A DNA stretch of 64,000 bases from Paradevosia sp036499825 (GCA_036499825.1 DASYCZ010000041.1:124001-188000); one strand, 5' to 3'; counted from the first letter of the stretch, positions 52,674 to 63,184 are shown. The notes: generated from the letters alone by a model not told the origin. Numbers and translations are program-made.

Positions 52674-53195
52674 ATGCGAATTGAAGTTCGAGATGGATTG
52701 GAGAGCCCAGGCGAGGTTGCTCCCCTCGTGGCGGCAGTCTATCCACCGGAGGTGCTGGCGACTGCCGTGTGGCGGGATGTCGTGTCGGCCCGAGCAACTC
52801 TGAGGATACTGGTCTACGACGTCGATATGTTGATTTCAGCCGTTGGATTGCTGTTTCGCAGGGGAACGATCTACGGTACAGCGACGGATATCGCAGGAAT
52901 TGGGGGCGTCATGACGCATCCTGACGCGCGGCGCAGAGGGTTTGGAAAAGCCGCGATGGAAGCTGCGCACGAAGTGATCGTCCGCGATCACGGTTCGGCG
53001 TTTGGGCTGCTCTTCTGCGAAACAAGGAACTATGGCTTTTATCAAGGGTTGGGGTGGCGCTTTTTCGATGGCATCGTCATCGCCGAGCAGCCCAATTCAA
53101 CCGGCCCTTATCAGGTCATGGCGCCGTTCGTCCGGCCTTTCCACGGCAAGACTCCTCCTGGTGGCACCATCGATCTGTGCGGTCTTCCTTGGTGA
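52674..53195 (+). CDS. GNAT N-acetyltransferase
   Basis: 173 residues from the ATG at 52674 (MRIEVRDGLESPGEVAPLVA; GGGGG five bases before). A classical GNAT core: IAGIGGVMTHPDARRRGFGK, AAMEAAHEVIVRDHGSAFGL, then ETRNYGFYQGLGWRFFDG. The substrate is unknown. It uses more A/T-ending codons than most genes here, hinting at recent acquisition, but no mobile sequence is near. Confidence 0.78.
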   Translation: MRIEVRDGLESPGEVAPLVAAVYPPEVLATAVWRDVVSARATLRILVYDVDMLISAVGLLFRRGTIYGTATDIAGIGGVMTHPDARRRGFGKAAMEAAHEVIVRDHGSAFGLLFCETRNYGFYQGLGWRFFDGIVIAEQPNSTGPYQVMAPFVRPFHGKTPPGGTIDLCGLPW

Positions 53196-53317
53196 CAGTG
53201 TGATCCCGCGCACTTAATCTCAAATCCCAATCATTGAATTGTCCGCGTCAGCGCGCCGTCAGTATAGACGTGCGCCGTGTTGCCATACACACTGTGCCTT
53301 CATCAAAGGAGGAGCCC

Positions 53318-53593
53318 ATGTGTCGAAATATCAAGCCATTGTTCAACTTCGAGCCTCCCGCGACAAAGAATGAGATGCATGACGCATCGCTGCAGTTCGT
53401 GCGCAAGATCTCCGGATTTACGCAGCCCTCGCAGGCCAACGAAGCGGCCTTCCACGAGGCGGTCGAGGAGATCGAGCGCTCGGTTCGCAAGCTCCTGCGG
53501 GCTCTGGATACCGATGCACCGCCCAAGGACCGCGAGGTCGTTGCCGCCAGGGCGCGCGAACGCGCCAGACTCCGTTTCGGGCAGGTCGCCTGA
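53318..53593 (+). CDS. DUF2277 family protein
   Basis: 91 residues, starting MCRNIKPLFNFEPPATKNEM, the family signature, with a very strong ribosome binding site (AAAGGAGGAG). The remainder is helical (VRKISGFTQPSQANEAAFHE; end RERARLRFGQVA). Found in many alphaproteobacteria and soil bacteria; function unknown. Its end lies just before repeat copy 2. Confidence 0.85.
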   Translation: MCRNIKPLFNFEPPATKNEMHDASLQFVRKISGFTQPSQANEAAFHEAVEEIERSVRKLLRALDTDAPPKDREVVAARARERARLRFGQVA

Positions 53594-53613
53594 GCTATCC
53601 GGTGGCGGCACGC

Positions 53614-53718
53614 TAGGGCGTTCACGTTTTGATTGTATCAAAACGAGCGGTCTAAGTCTTTGTTTTGGCGCGTTTTCGAGTTGGAAAAGCGGCATCCACT
53701 TTTCCTGAAAACGCTCTA
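53614..53718. repeat. Dispersed intergenic repeat, copy 2
   Basis: Ends with GGCATCCACTTTTCCTGAAA and then ACGC, identical to copy 1 at 5592-5615. The left part has TTTTGAT-TGTA-TCAAAA, a perfect inverted repeat, and AGCGGTCTAAGTCTTTG. It lies between the convergent DUF2277 and cupin genes, the same setting as copy 1. The right end reads CGCTCTAGA. Confidence 0.65.
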
Positions 53719-54108
53719 GATGCGCGCCATGCTTTCCGGCAGCAAGACGACGCTTTCCTGTTCGTTCGGATCGGTGCGGGCGATGAGGGCGCGGGCGGTC
53801 CGGTCCGTCGGATTGAAGGGCTGGTGCGGAACGCCCGCCGGAATATAGACGTAATCGCCTTCGGCCACGTGATCGAGGAATTCAAGGTTCGGTCCGTGGT
53901 AGAATGAGGTCGAGCCCTCGATCTGGAAGATCGCCGTCTCGTGGTGCTCGTGATAATGCGGCTTGGCCTTGCCGCCGGGCGGCAAGACCAGCATGTGCAT
54001 GCAGATCGCCGTCGAGCCGGCGCTCTCGGCCGAAATACCGGCGAAGTAGTTCATGCCCTGCTTGCCCTGGAACGCGGCGCCGCCGCGGATCACCTTGCAT
54101 TCCTGCAT
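53716..54108 (-). CDS. Cupin-domain protein
   Basis: 130 residues, one cupin beta-barrel. Metal-binding motif 1 (PHYHEHHETAIFQIEG; two or three His and Glu) and motif 2 with GVPHQPFNP are present. The family includes small dioxygenases, isomerases and sensor proteins. No partner gene is adjacent, since ilvA is divergent. GGGAGG precedes the start. Confidence 0.82.
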   Translation of the reverse strand: MQECKVIRGGAAFQGKQGMNYFAGISAESAGSTAICMHMLVLPPGGKAKPHYHEHHETAIFQIEGSTSFYHGPNLEFLDHVAEGDYVYIPAGVPHQPFNPTDRTARALIARTDPNEQESVVLLPESMARI

Positions 54109-54203
54109 TCATGCCTCCCGTTGCACGGCAAAAGACTAGCGGGTTGTTGCGCGATCGACATCAAGGCTCGGTCGTCCATGTCGCACCGGTGGGTGGTTGT
54201 CCC

Positions 54204-54220
54204 GCCCGACTGGGTCGGGC
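54204..54220 (+). promoter_or_regulatory. Hairpin in the ilvA leader
   Basis: GCCCGAC-TGG-GTCGGGC forms a 7-base-pair hairpin, immediately upstream of the strong ribosome binding site AGGGAGG (54224-54230). There is no T-run, so it is not a terminator. It may shape translation of ilvA. Confidence 0.35.
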
Positions 54221-54238
54221 AAAAAGGGAGGTCACCAT

Positions 54239-55783
<1,545 letters not shown>

Positions 55784-55806
55784 GGGGGAGCGGGCCCTTC
55801 GGTTGG

Positions 55807-56052
55807 CTATCTGGCTTCGTTCATGACGCTGCGCATCCACAAATAATGTAAGGGCGGCAGCACGAGGTCGGCGATCAGAACCGGCATTCCGTGGAATGCC
55901 CATGCTGAAAGTCCGGCCATACCTGATGCGAACAGCACCGCGAGTGCCCCGGCAACATCGCCCTGCAGCGGGCAAGATCCGCTGCGGTGATCAGCATGAG
56001 ACGCCGGAAGGGCAAAACCGACGACATAAGGCCGGTTCTGACTATCGACCAT
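55807..56052 (-). CDS. Possible small membrane protein (uncertain)
   Basis: An 81-residue ORF whose second half has two hydrophobic stretches (VAGALAVLFASGMAGLSAWA and VLIADLVLPPLHYLW). It could be a small membrane protein, a remnant of a larger one or a chance ORF. There is no clear ribosome binding site. It lies in a 388-base gap between ilvA and the acetyltransferase, in which nothing else is visible. Confidence 0.3.
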   Translation of the reverse strand: MVDSQNRPYVVGFALPASHADHRSGSCPLQGDVAGALAVLFASGMAGLSAWAFHGMPVLIADLVLPPLHYLWMRSVMNEAR

Positions 56053-56171
56053 GGGCTCTTCGTTTGTATCGCAAGTCGTGCAACCCTGCGTTTAAGGGCG
56101 TCTTCCCGGTGGCGGCGACACCCTCACGCGCTAATGCGATATGATCAGCGCCGACTCACCGGAAGCTCATC

Positions 56172-56702
56172 ATGACCAATCCCGCCCGTTCGCAGGAAGG
56201 CCGCGCTCGTTTCGAGAATGTACAGCGGGCCGTGCGCCTGTCGGCAAGGCTCAGCGACATCGGCTTCGACGATCTCGACGGCCTCAGCGCCGCCTTTTCG
56301 GAGCTTATCGGCAAGCCTGTGGGCGAGCGCTTCATGGTCATCCCGCCATTCTCGACCGATTGCGGCCTCAATATCACGGTCGGCAGCAACGTCTTCATCA
56401 ATCAGGGTTGCCACTTCATGGATATGGGCGGCATCACTATCGGTGACGATGTGATGATCGGACCCAAGGTCAATCTCGTCTCGGCGGGCCACCCGGTGGC
56501 GCCATCCGAGCGCCGCAACGGCATCGTCGCGAAGCCCATCGTCATCGGCAACAATGTCTGGATCGGCGCCGCAGCCACCATCCTGCCGGGTGTCACGGTT
56601 GGCGATAACTCGGTGATCGCCGCCGGAGCCGTGGTCAGCCGTAGCATAGCCGCCGACACGCTGGTGGCGGGCGTGCCGGCGCGGGTTTTGAAGCATCTTT
56701 AG
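56172..56702 (+). CDS. Sugar O-acetyltransferase (LacA/Maa type)
   Basis: 176 residues. A left-handed beta-helix of hexapeptide repeats: GSNVFINQGCHFMDMGGITI, IGDDVMIGPKVNLVSAGHPV (the His-Pro of the acetyl-CoA site), IGNNVWIGAAATILPGVTVG and DNSVIAAGAVVSRSI, then AGVPARVLKHL. The N-terminal helical cap is present. Acetyl-CoA donates to a sugar hydroxyl. Probably a detoxifying or scavenging enzyme; the sugar is unknown. Confidence 0.88.
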   Translation: MTNPARSQEGRARFENVQRAVRLSARLSDIGFDDLDGLSAAFSELIGKPVGERFMVIPPFSTDCGLNITVGSNVFINQGCHFMDMGGITIGDDVMIGPKVNLVSAGHPVAPSERRNGIVAKPIVIGNNVWIGAAATILPGVTVGDNSVIAAGAVVSRSIAADTLVAGVPARVLKHL

Positions 56703-56732
56703 GGCGGGGCCATTGTGCCTCAGCGCCCCAAT

Positions 56733-57491
56733 TCAGGTCCGGGTCACCGACTCATCCGCCGACCGCAGGCGCACCGAGATATTGGCGTAGAGGTAGTTCT
56801 GCGCCGAGGTGATGTGTTCGATCATCAGGCGGCTTGCGGATAGCGCGTCGCGCTGGCGGATTGCGTCGAGAATGGCGTGATGTTCGGCGACGATGACGCG
56901 GGCTCGCTCGGCCTCCTCGTCGGATGTGCCGATGCGGAACTCGTCGCCCACATGGCCGATCACATTGGGCAAAAGCTCGATCGCCGTTTCATGGAAGCGA
57001 TTGCCCGAGGCCTTGGCGATGGCGCGATGGAAGGAGAAGTTGAGATCGGCGGCAACGCGCAGGTTTCCGGCCTCGATGGCGCGTTCGGAGCCCAACAGCG
57101 CCTCCTCCATCTCGGCGAGTTGGGCGAGATTATACCGCTGCGCCGCCATGGCGACCGTCCGGCTTTCGACGTCGATGCGGAACTCATAGAACTGCTGCAC
57201 GTCGGCGACGCTGTCGAGCGTTGGAAATCGCGATTGCAAGGCTGTGGGGCCGACGCGCACGATGGTGCCCGAGCCTTTCCGGGTCTCGACCACACCTTCA
57301 TCCACCAGCCGGCCCAATGCCTGGCGGATTATGGGGCGGCTGACGCCGAAGCGCTGCCCGAGCTCTTCCTCGGGTGGCAGCCGGGCGTTGCGGGGGAACT
57401 CCCCCCTTTCGATAAGACGGCGAAGTTGGCTGTAAACCTGCTCGGCAAACGGCGCGCGGCGCGACGAGCCTTTCACTGGTTCCATTGGCAC
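56733..57491 (-). CDS. GntR/FadR-family transcription regulator
   Basis: 252 residues. An N-terminal winged helix (AEQVYSQLRRLIERGEFPRN, PPEEELGQRFGVSRPIIRQA, ALGRLVDEGVVETRKGSGTI) and an FCD ligand-binding domain (EFRIDVESRTVAMAAQRY; DLNFSFHRAIAKASGNRFHE; EHHAILDAIRQRD) with the His and Asp metal residues typical of FCD proteins. It is divergent from the FAD-oxidoreductase and ABC operon and probably controls it. The effector is likely a sugar acid or related compound. Confidence 0.9.
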   Translation of the reverse strand: MPMEPVKGSSRRAPFAEQVYSQLRRLIERGEFPRNARLPPEEELGQRFGVSRPIIRQALGRLVDEGVVETRKGSGTIVRVGPTALQSRFPTLDSVADVQQFYEFRIDVESRTVAMAAQRYNLAQLAEMEEALLGSERAIEAGNLRVAADLNFSFHRAIAKASGNRFHETAIELLPNVIGHVGDEFRIGTSDEEAERARVIVAEHHAILDAIRQRDALSASRLMIEHITSAQNYLYANISVRLRSADESVTRT

Positions 57492-57680
57492 ATCCTCGTT
57501 CTGTCCGTATGAAGTGACGAATTTGTTATATCAGAAGCCTCTCGCGTACAGAACACTTAAGCCTCGTTTCTCCCCAGCGGGTGAAAACCCCCCGGACACC
57601 CTGTGCTTCTGCGGGTCTTCCCTGGGAGGCGGCATGCCTGGATGCTTATTCCAGAAAAATAACAAACCTATTATTTAGTA

Positions 57681-57705
57681 TTTACAGATGTGTTCTTTTC
57701 TGTAA
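57681..57705. promoter_or_regulatory. Candidate GntR operator upstream of the oxidoreductase
   Basis: TTACAG and CTGTAA (57682-57705) form an inverted repeat with 12 bases between. The left part TTTACAGATGTGT is repeated, with one change, at 59186. It lies 28 bases before the GTG start. Confidence 0.5.
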
Positions 57706-57732
57706 CAAAAGCTGGCCCGAGCGGGCGAGGTT

Positions 57733-59184
57733 GTGAACGAGCTGGAGAACGGAATGACGCGTGTTGTAGTCGCAGGCGGTGGCACGGCGGGTTTTGCCGC
57801 AGCGATCGCGGCAGCCGAGGCGGGAGCTGAGGTAACCTTGCTCGAACAGCAGAGCTATCTCGGCGGCACGATGACGGGCGGTCTCGTTCCCGGCATTGTG
57901 TCGATGCGGCACCAGCCCTGGCGCGACGAGGAAACGCTCGTCCAGCTGGAATCCTCCTATGCGGGCACGCAGGTCGTGCGTGGCGTCGCGCAGCGCCTGG
58001 TCGACCGCCTGAACGCGAGTGGCGGCGCATATACGCTCAAGGATGGCGAGGCGCCGGTGCGCGTCCTGTTCGATCCAGAACTGATGAAGTGGCTGATCGA
58101 CCAGATGGTGCGCGAGGCCGGCGTTCGGATCCTCTACAACACAAAGGTTACAGGCGTTCGCAAGGATGGGAACACCATCGTCGGGGTCGAACTCGCCTAT
58201 GGCGAATATCTTTCCGCCGACGTCGTCATCGATGCCACGGGCGACGGTCATATCGCCAATTTTGCCGGCGCCGGCTACGAGCAGGGCGAGGGCAACGATG
58301 CCACCTATGTGCAGCCGATCTCCATGTATTTCCTCATGGGCGGCGTCGACATGGGCAAGAGCATCGCGTTCATCAACGCCAATATCGGCAGTGGCGATTT
58401 CACCGAGGCCTATGTCAGAAAGCTCAACGAGCTTTATGAAAAGAAGATGCCGCTGACCCTCCTGCCGATCAATTCGATCCGCGAGCGGGCAGCCGCGGAG
58501 GGCAAGTATCCGATCCCGTTCGGCACCACGACGCTCAATCCCCGCGCCCATACCAGCATCTGCCGGCCGGTCTTCCGTGGTGGCGAAGTGCGCTACGACA
58601 TCACCATGCACAACGTCGACATGGCCTATCGCGTCGATGCGACCGACACCGAAACCCTGTCGGAAGCTATCGGCTCGATGCGTGATTTCACCGTACGCAC
58701 GGCGCACTATTTCAAGGAATTCGTGCCCGGCTTCGAGAACGCCTATCTGCTGCAGGTGGCCGATATCGTGGGGGTGCGCGAAACCCGCCGGATCGTGGGC
58801 GACTATACGCTGACCGGTTCGGACGTGCTGGATGCCCGCACTTTCCGCGATGCCATCGGCTATTGCGGGGCGACGGTCGATGTTCACAATGTCGAAGGCG
58901 GCAAGGAACTGACCCGCATGTCGGCCATCCGCGAGGGCAAGTCCTACCAGGTTCCCTATGGGATCATGTTGCCCAAGGGCATCGAGAACCTGCTGGTTGC
59001 CGGACGTTGCGTTTCGGCTGACCGGGTTGCCTGTGGCTCCATCCGGCAGCAGGCCGGATGCCTTGTAACCGGCCAGGGGGCGGGCATTGCGGCCGCGCTG
59101 GCCGGCAAGGCCGGCATCACCCCCCGTGAACTCGACATCGATGATCTGCAAAGCGAGTTGCGGCGCCAGGGGGCCCAGCTGTGA
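57733..59184 (+). CDS. FAD-dependent oxidoreductase
   Basis: 483 residues, GTG start at 57733. The dinucleotide motif RVVVAGGGTAGFAAAIAAAE is near the N-terminus; LEQQSYLGGTMTGGLVPG, ARTSICR-like loops and GCLVTGQGAGIAAALA close the FAD site. It belongs to the family of FAD-dependent oxidoreductases often linked to sugar ABC operons (Pfam FAD_oxidored). The substrate is unknown. It is the first gene of an operon with the solute-binding protein and two permeases. Confidence 0.85.
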   Translation: MNELENGMTRVVVAGGGTAGFAAAIAAAEAGAEVTLLEQQSYLGGTMTGGLVPGIVSMRHQPWRDEETLVQLESSYAGTQVVRGVAQRLVDRLNASGGAYTLKDGEAPVRVLFDPELMKWLIDQMVREAGVRILYNTKVTGVRKDGNTIVGVELAYGEYLSADVVIDATGDGHIANFAGAGYEQGEGNDATYVQPISMYFLMGGVDMGKSIAFINANIGSGDFTEAYVRKLNELYEKKMPLTLLPINSIRERAAAEGKYPIPFGTTTLNPRAHTSICRPVFRGGEVRYDITMHNVDMAYRVDATDTETLSEAIGSMRDFTVRTAHYFKEFVPGFENAYLLQVADIVGVRETRRIVGDYTLTGSDVLDARTFRDAIGYCGATVDVHNVEGGKELTRMSAIREGKSYQVPYGIMLPKGIENLLVAGRCVSADRVACGSIRQQAGCLVTGQGAGIAAALAGKAGITPRELDIDDLQSELRRQGAQL

Positions 59185-59185
59185 A

Positions 59186-59201
59186 TTTGCAGATGTGTAA
59201 A
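59186..59201. promoter_or_regulatory. Second candidate GntR operator
   Basis: TTTGCA-GATG-TGTAAA is a near-palindrome with one mismatch. It resembles the site at 57681 (12 of 16 bases). It lies two bases past the oxidoreductase stop, in the gap before the solute-binding gene, and could control that gene separately. Confidence 0.45.
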
Positions 59202-59286
59202 TCAGTCTTGCAATCCAGGACCGATATGTAAACCTGCCGCCCTGACCGTGGAGGAAGCGGCAGGGCGGCAAATCAGGGAGGAAAAA

Positions 59287-60534
59287 GTGAAACGGACGAT
59301 TTCGATCGGCCTTGCCGCTTTGCTCGCCGCCTCGGTGGCGGTGGGAGCGGTCCAGGCGCAGGACAAGACCCTCAGCGTCGGTAGCTGGATGTTCAGCGAG
59401 CCGGGCATCGGCGACTGGTGGCAGCTCGCCGCCAAGAAGTTCGAGGCGGACAACCCCGGCGTCAAGCTCGAGGTGCGCAACCTGCCGGTGAACGACTATT
59501 TGACCCAGTTGGTGGTCGAGCTGTCATCGGGCAATCCGGCGGACGTCGTGAGCGTCGCCACCAATTTGTCGGAAGTACAGGGCTCGGGTGGCCTGGTGCC
59601 GCTCAATGACTTCATCGCCAAGTCGGGCATGGCGGATAAGGTCGAACAGGCCTGCTGGGATGCGACGACCTTTGACGGCAAGATCATGGCGGTGCCGATT
59701 TCGGGGCGCACGCTGACGCTGCTCTATGACGAGCAGAAGTTCAAGGACGCCGGCCTCGCCGGTCCGCCGAAGTCGCCCGAGGAATTCCTCGACGATGCCC
59801 GCAAGCTCACCAAGAAAGACGCGTCCGGCACTGTCGTCAAATACGGCGCCTCGATGGTCAATATCGACGAGGAACCGACCTACGAGATGCTGATGATGTG
59901 GACGATCGCCTATGGGGGCAGTCTCACCGATGGCAGCAAGCCGACACTGACCAGCCCGGCGGCGGTCAAGGCTCTCACTCTGATGAAGACACTCTATGAC
60001 GAGCAGCTCATTCCTCGCGGCCGCAGCGAGGATGATCAACGTGCGCTCTTCGCCAGCGGTGACAGCGCCATGGAACTCGATGGGCCGTGGCAGGTGCCGT
60101 TCGTCGCCAAGGTCAATCCCGAGCTCGCACCGAGCATCAAGGCGACGCACCTGCCCTGGGACGGACCGGCCACGGGCGGACCCAATGCCCTGCTGGCGAT
60201 CGGCAATACCTCGAACCAGGAGCTCGCGTGGAAATTCATCGAGGCGGTGCTGAGCCCCGAGGTGCAGTCGCAGTTCTCCAAATATAACGACGTGGTGCCG
60301 TGCGCGAAGGGTGCCATCGACGACAAGGCCTTGCAGACCAAGCCGTATCTTGCCGCCGAACTCGACCAGTTCCGTGCCTCGCCGGTCAACCCGGTGCCGG
60401 CCGGCTTCGAGACGGTCGCCTCGGAATTCGAGTCGATCGCCCTCAAGGCGGTGACCAATGCCCTGCAAGGCGGCCAGGATCCTGCGGCGGCGCTTGCCGA
60501 TGCGCAGAAGGAACTCGAGGCGACGTTCAACTGA
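59287..60534 (+). CDS. ABC transporter solute-binding protein (family 1, sugar)
   Basis: 415 residues from the GTG at 59287 (GGGAGGAAAAA just before). Signal peptide (MKRTISIGLAALLAASVAVG, cleavage after AQA). A family 1 periplasmic receptor: FEADNPGVKLEVRNLPVNDY, LIPRGRSEDDQRALFASGDS, MELDGPWQVPF. The ligand is probably an oligosaccharide or sugar derivative. A strong hairpin follows at 60541, typical of operons where the receptor is made in excess. Confidence 0.92.
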   Translation: MKRTISIGLAALLAASVAVGAVQAQDKTLSVGSWMFSEPGIGDWWQLAAKKFEADNPGVKLEVRNLPVNDYLTQLVVELSSGNPADVVSVATNLSEVQGSGGLVPLNDFIAKSGMADKVEQACWDATTFDGKIMAVPISGRTLTLLYDEQKFKDAGLAGPPKSPEEFLDDARKLTKKDASGTVVKYGASMVNIDEEPTYEMLMMWTIAYGGSLTDGSKPTLTSPAAVKALTLMKTLYDEQLIPRGRSEDDQRALFASGDSAMELDGPWQVPFVAKVNPELAPSIKATHLPWDGPATGGPNALLAIGNTSNQELAWKFIEAVLSPEVQSQFSKYNDVVPCAKGAIDDKALQTKPYLAAELDQFRASPVNPVPAGFETVASEFESIALKAVTNALQGGQDPAAALADAQKELEATFN

Positions 60535-60540
60535 ACCATG

Positions 60541-60575
60541 AGGCCCGGCCCGCAATAGAGCGGCCGGGCCTTTTC
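60541..60575 (+). terminator. Hairpin between receptor and permease genes (attenuator)
   Basis: AGGCCCGGCC (60541-60550) pairs perfectly with GGCCGGGCCT (60562-60571), followed by TTTTC. It lies six bases past the receptor stop and probably lowers, but does not abolish, transcription of the permeases. Confidence 0.8.
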
Positions 60576-60598
60576 GCCAGTATCCGGGGACGATTTGC

Positions 60599-61516
60599 AT
60601 GGCCATGACGGTGCCGACGAGAACGCAATGGGGCTGGCGCAACCAGCAGCGTATATTCGCAGGGGTGTTGCTGGCCCCGGCGCTGATCCTTCTGGTCGTA
60701 ACCGTCGGTATCCCGATCGTTGCGGGTGTCGTCACCAGCCTCCAACGCGTTCGGCTCAACATGCCGCAGCGCAATTCCAATTTTGTCGGTCTTGAAAATT
60801 ACCAGCGCATGCTGGCATCGCCGGATTTCTGGCACAGCGTCTATGTGTCGGTACTCTACACGGCGGGATCGGTGGCGCTGACCTACGTGCTCGGCTTCGC
60901 CGCGGCGCTGCTCTTCAGCCGGGGAACACGCTGGAGCGCCATCGCACGGGTCCTGACACTGCTGCCATGGGCGACACCGGTCGTTGCCGGCAGCTTGGTG
61001 TGGAGCATCATGTTCGACTACGACGCCGGCGTGCTCAACCGCATCATCCATTGGCTGCCGGGCAATCTTGCCAATGTGCCGTGGCTTATCGAGCCCAGGA
61101 TATCGCTTTGGGCGGTGGTGCTGGTCGATGCCTGGCACACCTTTCCCCTGGCCATGGTGCTGTTGCTCGCCGGTATCCAGGGCATTCCGCGTGAACTCTA
61201 CGAGGCGGCAGAAGTCGACGGCGCCAGTACGGTGCAGAAATTCTTTTCGATCACGCTGCCCTGCCTCGCGCCGGTCAGCAACGTCACGCTGCTGCTGCTC
61301 GGCGTGTGGGCCTTCCGGCGGTTCGACGTGGTCTATCTGCTGACCCGGGGCGGGCCGGGGGATTCGACCACGACGCTCACCATGGAGACGTTCGATCGGG
61401 CGTTCCGCTATTACGATCTTTCCTATTCGGCGACGCTTGGCGTTGCGACGCTCATCATCTCCGCCGTCATGGCGGCGTTCTACCTGCGAACGCTGCGCAG
61501 GCAGGGGGCCGAATAG
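60599..61516 (+). CDS. Sugar ABC transporter permease 1 (UgpA/MalF-like)
   Basis: 305 residues. Six predicted helices, among them FAGVLLAPALILLVVTVGIP, LTYVLGFAAALLFSR and FPLAMVLLLAGIQGIP. The EAA loop that meets the ATPase is PRELYEAAEVDGASTVQKFF followed by ITLPCLAPV. It is inner-membrane. It ends on the base before the ATG of permease 2. No ATP-binding gene is in this window. Confidence 0.92.
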   Translation: MAMTVPTRTQWGWRNQQRIFAGVLLAPALILLVVTVGIPIVAGVVTSLQRVRLNMPQRNSNFVGLENYQRMLASPDFWHSVYVSVLYTAGSVALTYVLGFAAALLFSRGTRWSAIARVLTLLPWATPVVAGSLVWSIMFDYDAGVLNRIIHWLPGNLANVPWLIEPRISLWAVVLVDAWHTFPLAMVLLLAGIQGIPRELYEAAEVDGASTVQKFFSITLPCLAPVSNVTLLLLGVWAFRRFDVVYLLTRGGPGDSTTTLTMETFDRAFRYYDLSYSATLGVATLIISAVMAAFYLRTLRRQGAE

Positions 61517-62404
61517 ATGGCGGTCCTGTCCCTGTCCAACGCTCAGGTTCTCGAACGGGCGCAGGCCCGGTCCGGCCTGACGCGCAGTCTGGCGCGCCTT
61601 GGCGTGATGCTGCTTACGCTGCTTGTCGTGTTGTTCGCCGCCTTTCCGATCTACTGGATGATCATCACGGCGCTTTCGCCGCTCGGCTCCAGCCGCAGCG
61701 CTACCGGCGGCGTGTGGCCGGCTCGCCTGAGTTTCGACAACTTCGCCTATGTGTTTACCCAGGTGCCGTTGGGCCTATGGCTGTTCAACAGCGGCCTCGT
61801 CGCCACGATCGTTGCGACAGGCGCCACCATCGTGGGCGCCATGGCGGGTTATAGCCTCGCGCGCTTCACTTCGCGCTGGACCGGCATTCTCGTGCTTCTC
61901 ATCGTCGCCATGCAGCTCATGCCGCCGACCTCGATCATCATTCCCCTCTATCGCATGGCAATGGGGCTGGGACTGCTCAACAGCTACACGGCGCTGGTCA
62001 TCGCCCATCTCTCCCACATGCTGCCGATCGCGGTGTTCCTGCTCCGTGGCTTCTTCCTTTCCGTTCCCCGCGAGATCGAACAGGCGGCCCTGGTGGATGG
62101 CACCAGCCAGACCGGCGTGTTCGTCCGTATCGCCATGCGGCTGGCGGCGCCGGGCCTGGCGACGATCTTCATTTACGCCTTCGTGGTCAGCTGGAACGAC
62201 CTGCTGTTCGCCCGCACCCTCAACTCGGCTGCGCGGGTCTGGACGGCGCCGGTTGGCCTGGCCTCGTTCTCGGGCGAATATTACACCCTGTTCGAGCCGA
62301 TGATGGCCGCATCCCTGATCTTCGCCTTACCGGTCACCATCGTATTCCTGGCCCTGCAGCGGCATTTCGTGCACGGGCTGACCGTAGGCGGCGTCAAGGG
62401 ATAG
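61517..62404 (+). CDS. Sugar ABC transporter permease 2 (MalG/UgpE-like)
   Basis: 295 residues. Six helices (LVVLFAAFPIYWMIITALSP near the N-terminus; TFIYAFVVSWND-like IFIYAFVVSWNDLLFARTLN in the second half). EAA loop: REIEQAALVDGTSQTGVFVR, then IAMRLAAPGLATI. It pairs with permease 1. A shared ATPase such as a MsmX/UgpC type must be encoded elsewhere. Confidence 0.92.
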   Translation: MAVLSLSNAQVLERAQARSGLTRSLARLGVMLLTLLVVLFAAFPIYWMIITALSPLGSSRSATGGVWPARLSFDNFAYVFTQVPLGLWLFNSGLVATIVATGATIVGAMAGYSLARFTSRWTGILVLLIVAMQLMPPTSIIIPLYRMAMGLGLLNSYTALVIAHLSHMLPIAVFLLRGFFLSVPREIEQAALVDGTSQTGVFVRIAMRLAAPGLATIFIYAFVVSWNDLLFARTLNSAARVWTAPVGLASFSGEYYTLFEPMMAASLIFALPVTIVFLALQRHFVHGLTVGGVKG

Positions 62405-62564
62405 GGCCTGTCGATGTGGTTCGCCGCCGCGAAAATCGCGGTTCCGGTCATCGCGTCGCAGGAAATTATTAAGCATCTTGGAGGATCGTCACCGGTATCG
62501 GCATGCAATCGATGCCGGACAGAAACAGTCCGGATAGGCCGTTCGAGACCGGAGACAGAAGTCG

Positions 62565-63155
62565 ATGATATCCCGCGTTGCGCTTGCGACGATCGTCGTC
62601 GTGCTTGGCGTTACGGCCCAGCCGGCCTTCGCCGACAAATATCTCGACGAATATACTCCCCCACTGACGGAGCTGGGACGCGGGCGTATTGCGCAGCTTG
62701 CGGAAAACCCACTCGTTGTCGACGCCATAAAGGCGCAGAACGCCGTTACCTCCGGCTATGACCAAACCAAGATCGATGCGCTCGATGCCCAATGGGTGGC
62801 CGAGGTCGATGCCAAGAACAAGCCGTTGATCGAGGCGACGCTGGGCAACGCTGCCGCCAAGTTCCTGGCGGCGGCGCAGGATGAGAGCGCGGGCCTGTTC
62901 ACCGAAATCTTCGTCACCGATGCCAAGGGCCTCGACGTGGCGCAAAGCACCATCACCTCCGACTACTGGCAGGGTGATGAAGCCAAATTCACTGAAAGCT
63001 TCGGCAAGGGGCCGGGGGCCGTCTTTCTCGGCGATATCGAGCAGGACGAATCCACCCAGGCCTTTCAGAGCCAGGTCAGCATAGCCATCATCGATCCAGC
63101 CACGGGCGCCGCCATCGGTTCCATCACCGTGGGCGTGGACCTCTCACAGATCTGA
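62565..63155 (+). CDS. Exported protein with a PDC/Cache-like domain
   Basis: 196 residues. Signal peptide (MISRVALATIVVVLGVTAQP, cleavage after FA). The mature protein has a helical arm (RGRIAQLAENPLVVDAIKAQ) and a beta-sheet sensory fold (IFVTDAKGLDVAQSTITSDY, FLGDIEQDESTQAFQSQVSI, IDPATGAAIGSITVGVDLSQ), the layout of a PDC/dCache domain without a membrane anchor or output domain. It may present a ligand to the next receptor. The family is from fold pattern, not a search. Confidence 0.7.
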   Translation: MISRVALATIVVVLGVTAQPAFADKYLDEYTPPLTELGRGRIAQLAENPLVVDAIKAQNAVTSGYDQTKIDALDAQWVAEVDAKNKPLIEATLGNAAAKFLAAAQDESAGLFTEIFVTDAKGLDVAQSTITSDYWQGDEAKFTESFGKGPGAVFLGDIEQDESTQAFQSQVSIAIIDPATGAAIGSITVGVDLSQI

Positions 63156-63184
63156 TCGCAGAGCAAATTTCCGGAAAGCGTCCC

